Positions 61,390-64,000 of a stretch of DNA of 64,000 bases are shown piece after piece. The notes beneath the pieces are model-generated. The model made no database searches. It had not been told where the DNA came from and worked only from the letters and a program-made list of their open reading frames with translations. Source of the DNA: Hyposmocoma kahamanoa (taxonomy: Eukaryota; Arthropoda; Insecta; Lepidoptera; Cosmopterigidae); the NCBI RefSeq assembly GCF_003589595.1, contig NW_020653718.1:4820746-4884745 (forward strand), in the 5' to 3' direction. Numbering within the stretch: the first letter of the stretch is position 1; every line of letters begins with the position of its first letter. The translations under genes were made by a program, and so were the position numbers.

Positions 61390-63525
61390 GAGACCTTTGA
61401 AGGAAAAAAGAACAGCGGAAAGTAGCCACATCGCATAAAAAAATTCGTGCTGACCAAAAATAAGTATGCTGCCCAACTAAAAAAAGCAATGAAACTATCA
61501 GAAATGAGACATTTCAGAGGGCCTTGAGAAATTTTACTTCTGCAGCGTTCATATTCACCATGTTGCAATTTCGTGAAATTAAAAAACATATAATGAGTAG
61601 AAGATTTACCAAGAAAGAAAAAAATATGGTTTTGGCGCTATACAAGCAGGGCCCTAAAGCTACGAAAAATATTTGTTTTACCAGCACTCGCCACAATCAG
61701 CCGAATGATTTCAAGGGCAGCACTGAAACTTAAATGAAAATATTATTCAACAATTTCAAAAGCAAGCTAGTAAAATGAAATAAACTCGCAAGTTGTGTGT
61801 TCTTTTGTTCGATGAAAATACACTGAGTCCGCATTTTGATTGTAATAGAAAAAGCGATGAAATTATTGGATTTGTAAACAATGGCACCATGAAAAGAATC
61901 AAAATTGCGGATCATGCTTTAGTGTTCATGATAAGAGGGATTCAAATAAATTTTAAGCAGCCAATATATTATATAATATATTATATATATATTTTTGTGC
62001 AGGAAGCACCCCAAAGGAAGAGATAGTTAGACAACTAAGAGAAGTAATAAAAAAATTACAATCTATTGGTTTTAAAGTCCTGGCTACTATTTGTGATCAA
62101 GGAGGCTCCAATGTGAGTGCAATTAACAATTTAGTCGCCGAAATTAAAACAAAATACATGAGGAATGATGCTGATTTAAAACAATGTATTTGAGGTGGGA
62201 GGTGAAGAAATCGTGCCATTGTATGATCCACCTCATCTTATTAAGGGCATCAGAAACAACCTTTTGGATAAAAACTTAAAATGTTATATGGACAAAGAAG
62301 AGAAGACTGCGAAATGGCAACACATAATATTACTGTATAATGAAAATCCATCATATAAAGTCTTATGGTTAACTCCGAAATTAACGGAAAATCATATAAA
62401 TCCAAAAAAATGCTATAAATGAAAGTAAAGCGTGCAACACAGGTATTTAGCCGAACCGTTGCAACCAACATGTATTACCTGTCTGGTGAGTTCACAAAAA
62501 CCAACTTATTCTAACCTATTCTCATAAGGGCTAACTACTACTCAGAAACAGTATACCCTTGTTCATTTAAGAAATCTCTTCCAGTCAAGTATTGTAAAGT
62601 ATTACTAATATAATAACCTTGATGTTATTGTTTTCTTCGTTATAAAGTTATTATTTGTTTTATTCCAGAGAAAGGATTACTGCCAGAGGAGTGTAAAGAA
62701 ACAGCAGATATTATATTATTCTTTGATAATTTATTTGACTCTGTTAATGGTAGTTATGATAATGCGAAGAAACGAAGTGGAAAACCATTACTTGGACCTA
62801 TCACACCAAAATCATGTCATCAGTCATCAGTCATCAGTGCTGGCATCATTGAAATTTTTAAAAAGTGATGGAACATCGACAACAGTACCATCAATAAAAA
62901 TTGGCTCTACACTATTGAAAACTTGCAATATTTAGTAAATAAATTATTTAGTGAGAATGACTTGAAGTCTATCTGGATAAGACATTTAAATCAGGATCTC
63001 CTGGAAATTTTTTTTGGCTGTGTGCGGAGTCACGGGTTTCGGAACACATCACCCACTTGCGCAGGCTTTGACGCAGCCTTTGCCTCATTACTAATCAACA
63101 ATTTAAGTAGTAACCATTCACCAGGTTCGAACTGCGAAATGGATTCTGCCACAGCCTTCAAATCATTGAATATACTATTTTTTAATAATAGTGTGACTTC
63201 AGGTTGTGCTCAAATAGATATAAATATGGAATAAATCACCAATCCAGATATCTTCGTGGGATTCGAAAATAAAAAAGATCCACGGGTTGTCGTCACGGGT
63301 GTCGTCAATGCAAAAAATGTTTCTACAATGAGAAGAAGGATAATTCCTTCATAGAAGCGAGGGAGCACCTGTTTCATAAAAAGTGCCTCTCCGACCCATC
63401 CCACGATTTTATCAAGGTAGGGACGTTAATAAAATTCTAAACGGCAGACGAAATGATTATGATGTGTTAGACGTAGTCCAAAAAATGGCATATGAATATA
63501 ACGCAAAAAGAAGAAAATAAATATG
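61390..63525 (+). pseudogene. P-element/THAP9-like transposase, decayed
   Basis: Plus-strand fragments in order: LRNFTSAAFIFTMLQFREIK and FTKKEKNMVLALYKQGPKA near 61,530-61,660; CVLLFDEN...HFDCNRKSDEIIGFVNNG...ADHALVFMIRGI near 61,795-61,950. Then STPKEEIVRQL...LATICDQGGSN near 62,010-62,110; EEIVPLYDPPHLIKGIRNNL near 62,205; LLPEECKETADII...FFDNLFDSVNG near 62,675-62,755. The end has LEIFFGCVRSHGFRNTSPTC, then AGFDAAFASLLINNLSS near 63,000-63,110. This order is characteristic of P-element and THAP9 transposases (RNase H-like core with GTP-binding insertion). Frameshifts (for example near 61,665 and 62,190), an AT-repeat expansion at 61,965-61,993 and lost segments inactivate it. An intron at about 62,486-62,668 appears retained (GTGAGT...ttattccag). 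A THAP domain was not found adjacent; see 58,098. Confidence 0.85.
62486..62668 (+). other. probable spliceosomal intron in the transposase remnant
   Basis: The coding segment VFSRTVATNMYYLSG ends at a GTGAGT donor. Family-like coding sequence resumes after a pyrimidine-rich ttgttttattccag with EKGLLPEECKETADI. Boundaries come from conservation of the flanking protein and consensus sites. An intron argues for DNA-transposon or host-gene origin rather than a processed copy. Confidence 0.6.
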
Positions 63526-64000
63526 ATTTGTTTTTATTAGAATAGAATAGAAAACATTTGTTCCTTAAGTAGACAACACAGTACACATGCATTTTGTAAT
63601 AATAACAATAAAAATAGTATTAACTACAAGTATATAGAAGAGTACAACGCGTGTGTGCTGTGCTGCCAAGGAAACCGTGACCCACTCAGCTTACTGTCGT
63701 CTCACTTATGGTGCTACGACGCTGATTTTCAGCGGATCCGGCAACAGAACACACGTAACACGGAACATAGTAGCCGTGACAGATTGACAATTATGTCCTT
63801 AAAACGCACAAAATATGTCAGAACGAACAGATTATTGACACAGTACAAGTAATGACGTTACCGCTTACATAATATATGCGTTAAAATGTGAAATTAATTT
63901 CATAAAACATGTATGAATATTAGAGTTGGTCATTTTGTGATATTAGTTAGAGATTACTTTAGTTACTTCCATAGTATAATGTCCTACGGGATTCTCATGT
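63526..64000. other. terminal stretch, nothing recognised
   Basis: No coding or repeat feature recognised. The right boundary (TIR) of the P-like element was not located. Confidence 0.35.

Noticed and set aside
1..64000. CRISPR arrays, bacterial operons, phage or plasmid functions
   Set aside because: The window is eukaryotic, with intron-split genes and insect transposons. No such structures are present.

Overview
This 64 kb window comes from a eukaryotic, almost certainly insect and probably lepidopteran, nuclear genome. Coding sequence is sparse, AT-rich intron alternates with short GC-rich islands, and the window is full of decayed transposable elements. The one clear host gene is a POU class 2 (Pdm) transcription factor on the plus strand, orthologous to Drosophila nubbin/pdm2. 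Lepidoptera is inferred from the repeat types and overall texture; the sequence does not prove it.

The conserved exons lie at 48,455-50,421. They encode a His/Ala/Gln-rich N-terminal region, a complete POU-specific domain, a short glycine-rich linker and a complete POU homeodomain ending [16 protein letters not shown] 400-N assembly gap (49,897-50,296) removes part of the C-terminal coding region. The stop codon, 3' UTR and polyadenylation signal follow, ending near 50,915. A 48-nt exon at 40,495-40,542 joins exon 48,455 in frame. Upstream, three candidate exons (1,268-1,327; ATG exon ending 9,140; ATG exon 36,998-37,046) all end in phase 1 at GTGAGT donors, and each would splice in frame to the 48-nt exon. 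The first ~48 kb therefore look like a long 5' region with alternative first exons, as expected from the alternative promoters known for Drosophila nub.

The introns and 3' flank carry many mobile-element remnants. They include a minus-strand Gypsy-like LTR element (2,337-6,517) whose right LTR is split by a 5'-truncated LINE. There is also a mariner (18,415-19,622) and fragments of about six LINE families (19.96-20.76, 21.93-22.36, 22.58-23.93, 25.95-26.75, 33.88-34.79, 40.93-41.43, 43.92-45.68, 47.40-48.27, 52.09-53.57 kb). A tRNA-derived SINE and two families of short interspersed repeats are present as well. Downstream of the gene, 57.9-63.5 kb holds a decayed P-element/THAP9-like transposase gene and a 988-bp non-autonomous hAT element with a perfect 8-bp target-site duplication.

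I see no CRISPR, operon, rRNA or functional tRNA gene. Most open frames in GC-rich stretches look like chance ORFs. The observations most worth follow-up are the alternative-first-exon architecture of the POU gene, the nested insertions, the hAT element with internal tandem repeats, the P/THAP9-like remnant, and a 120-bp hairpin at 56,692-56,811.
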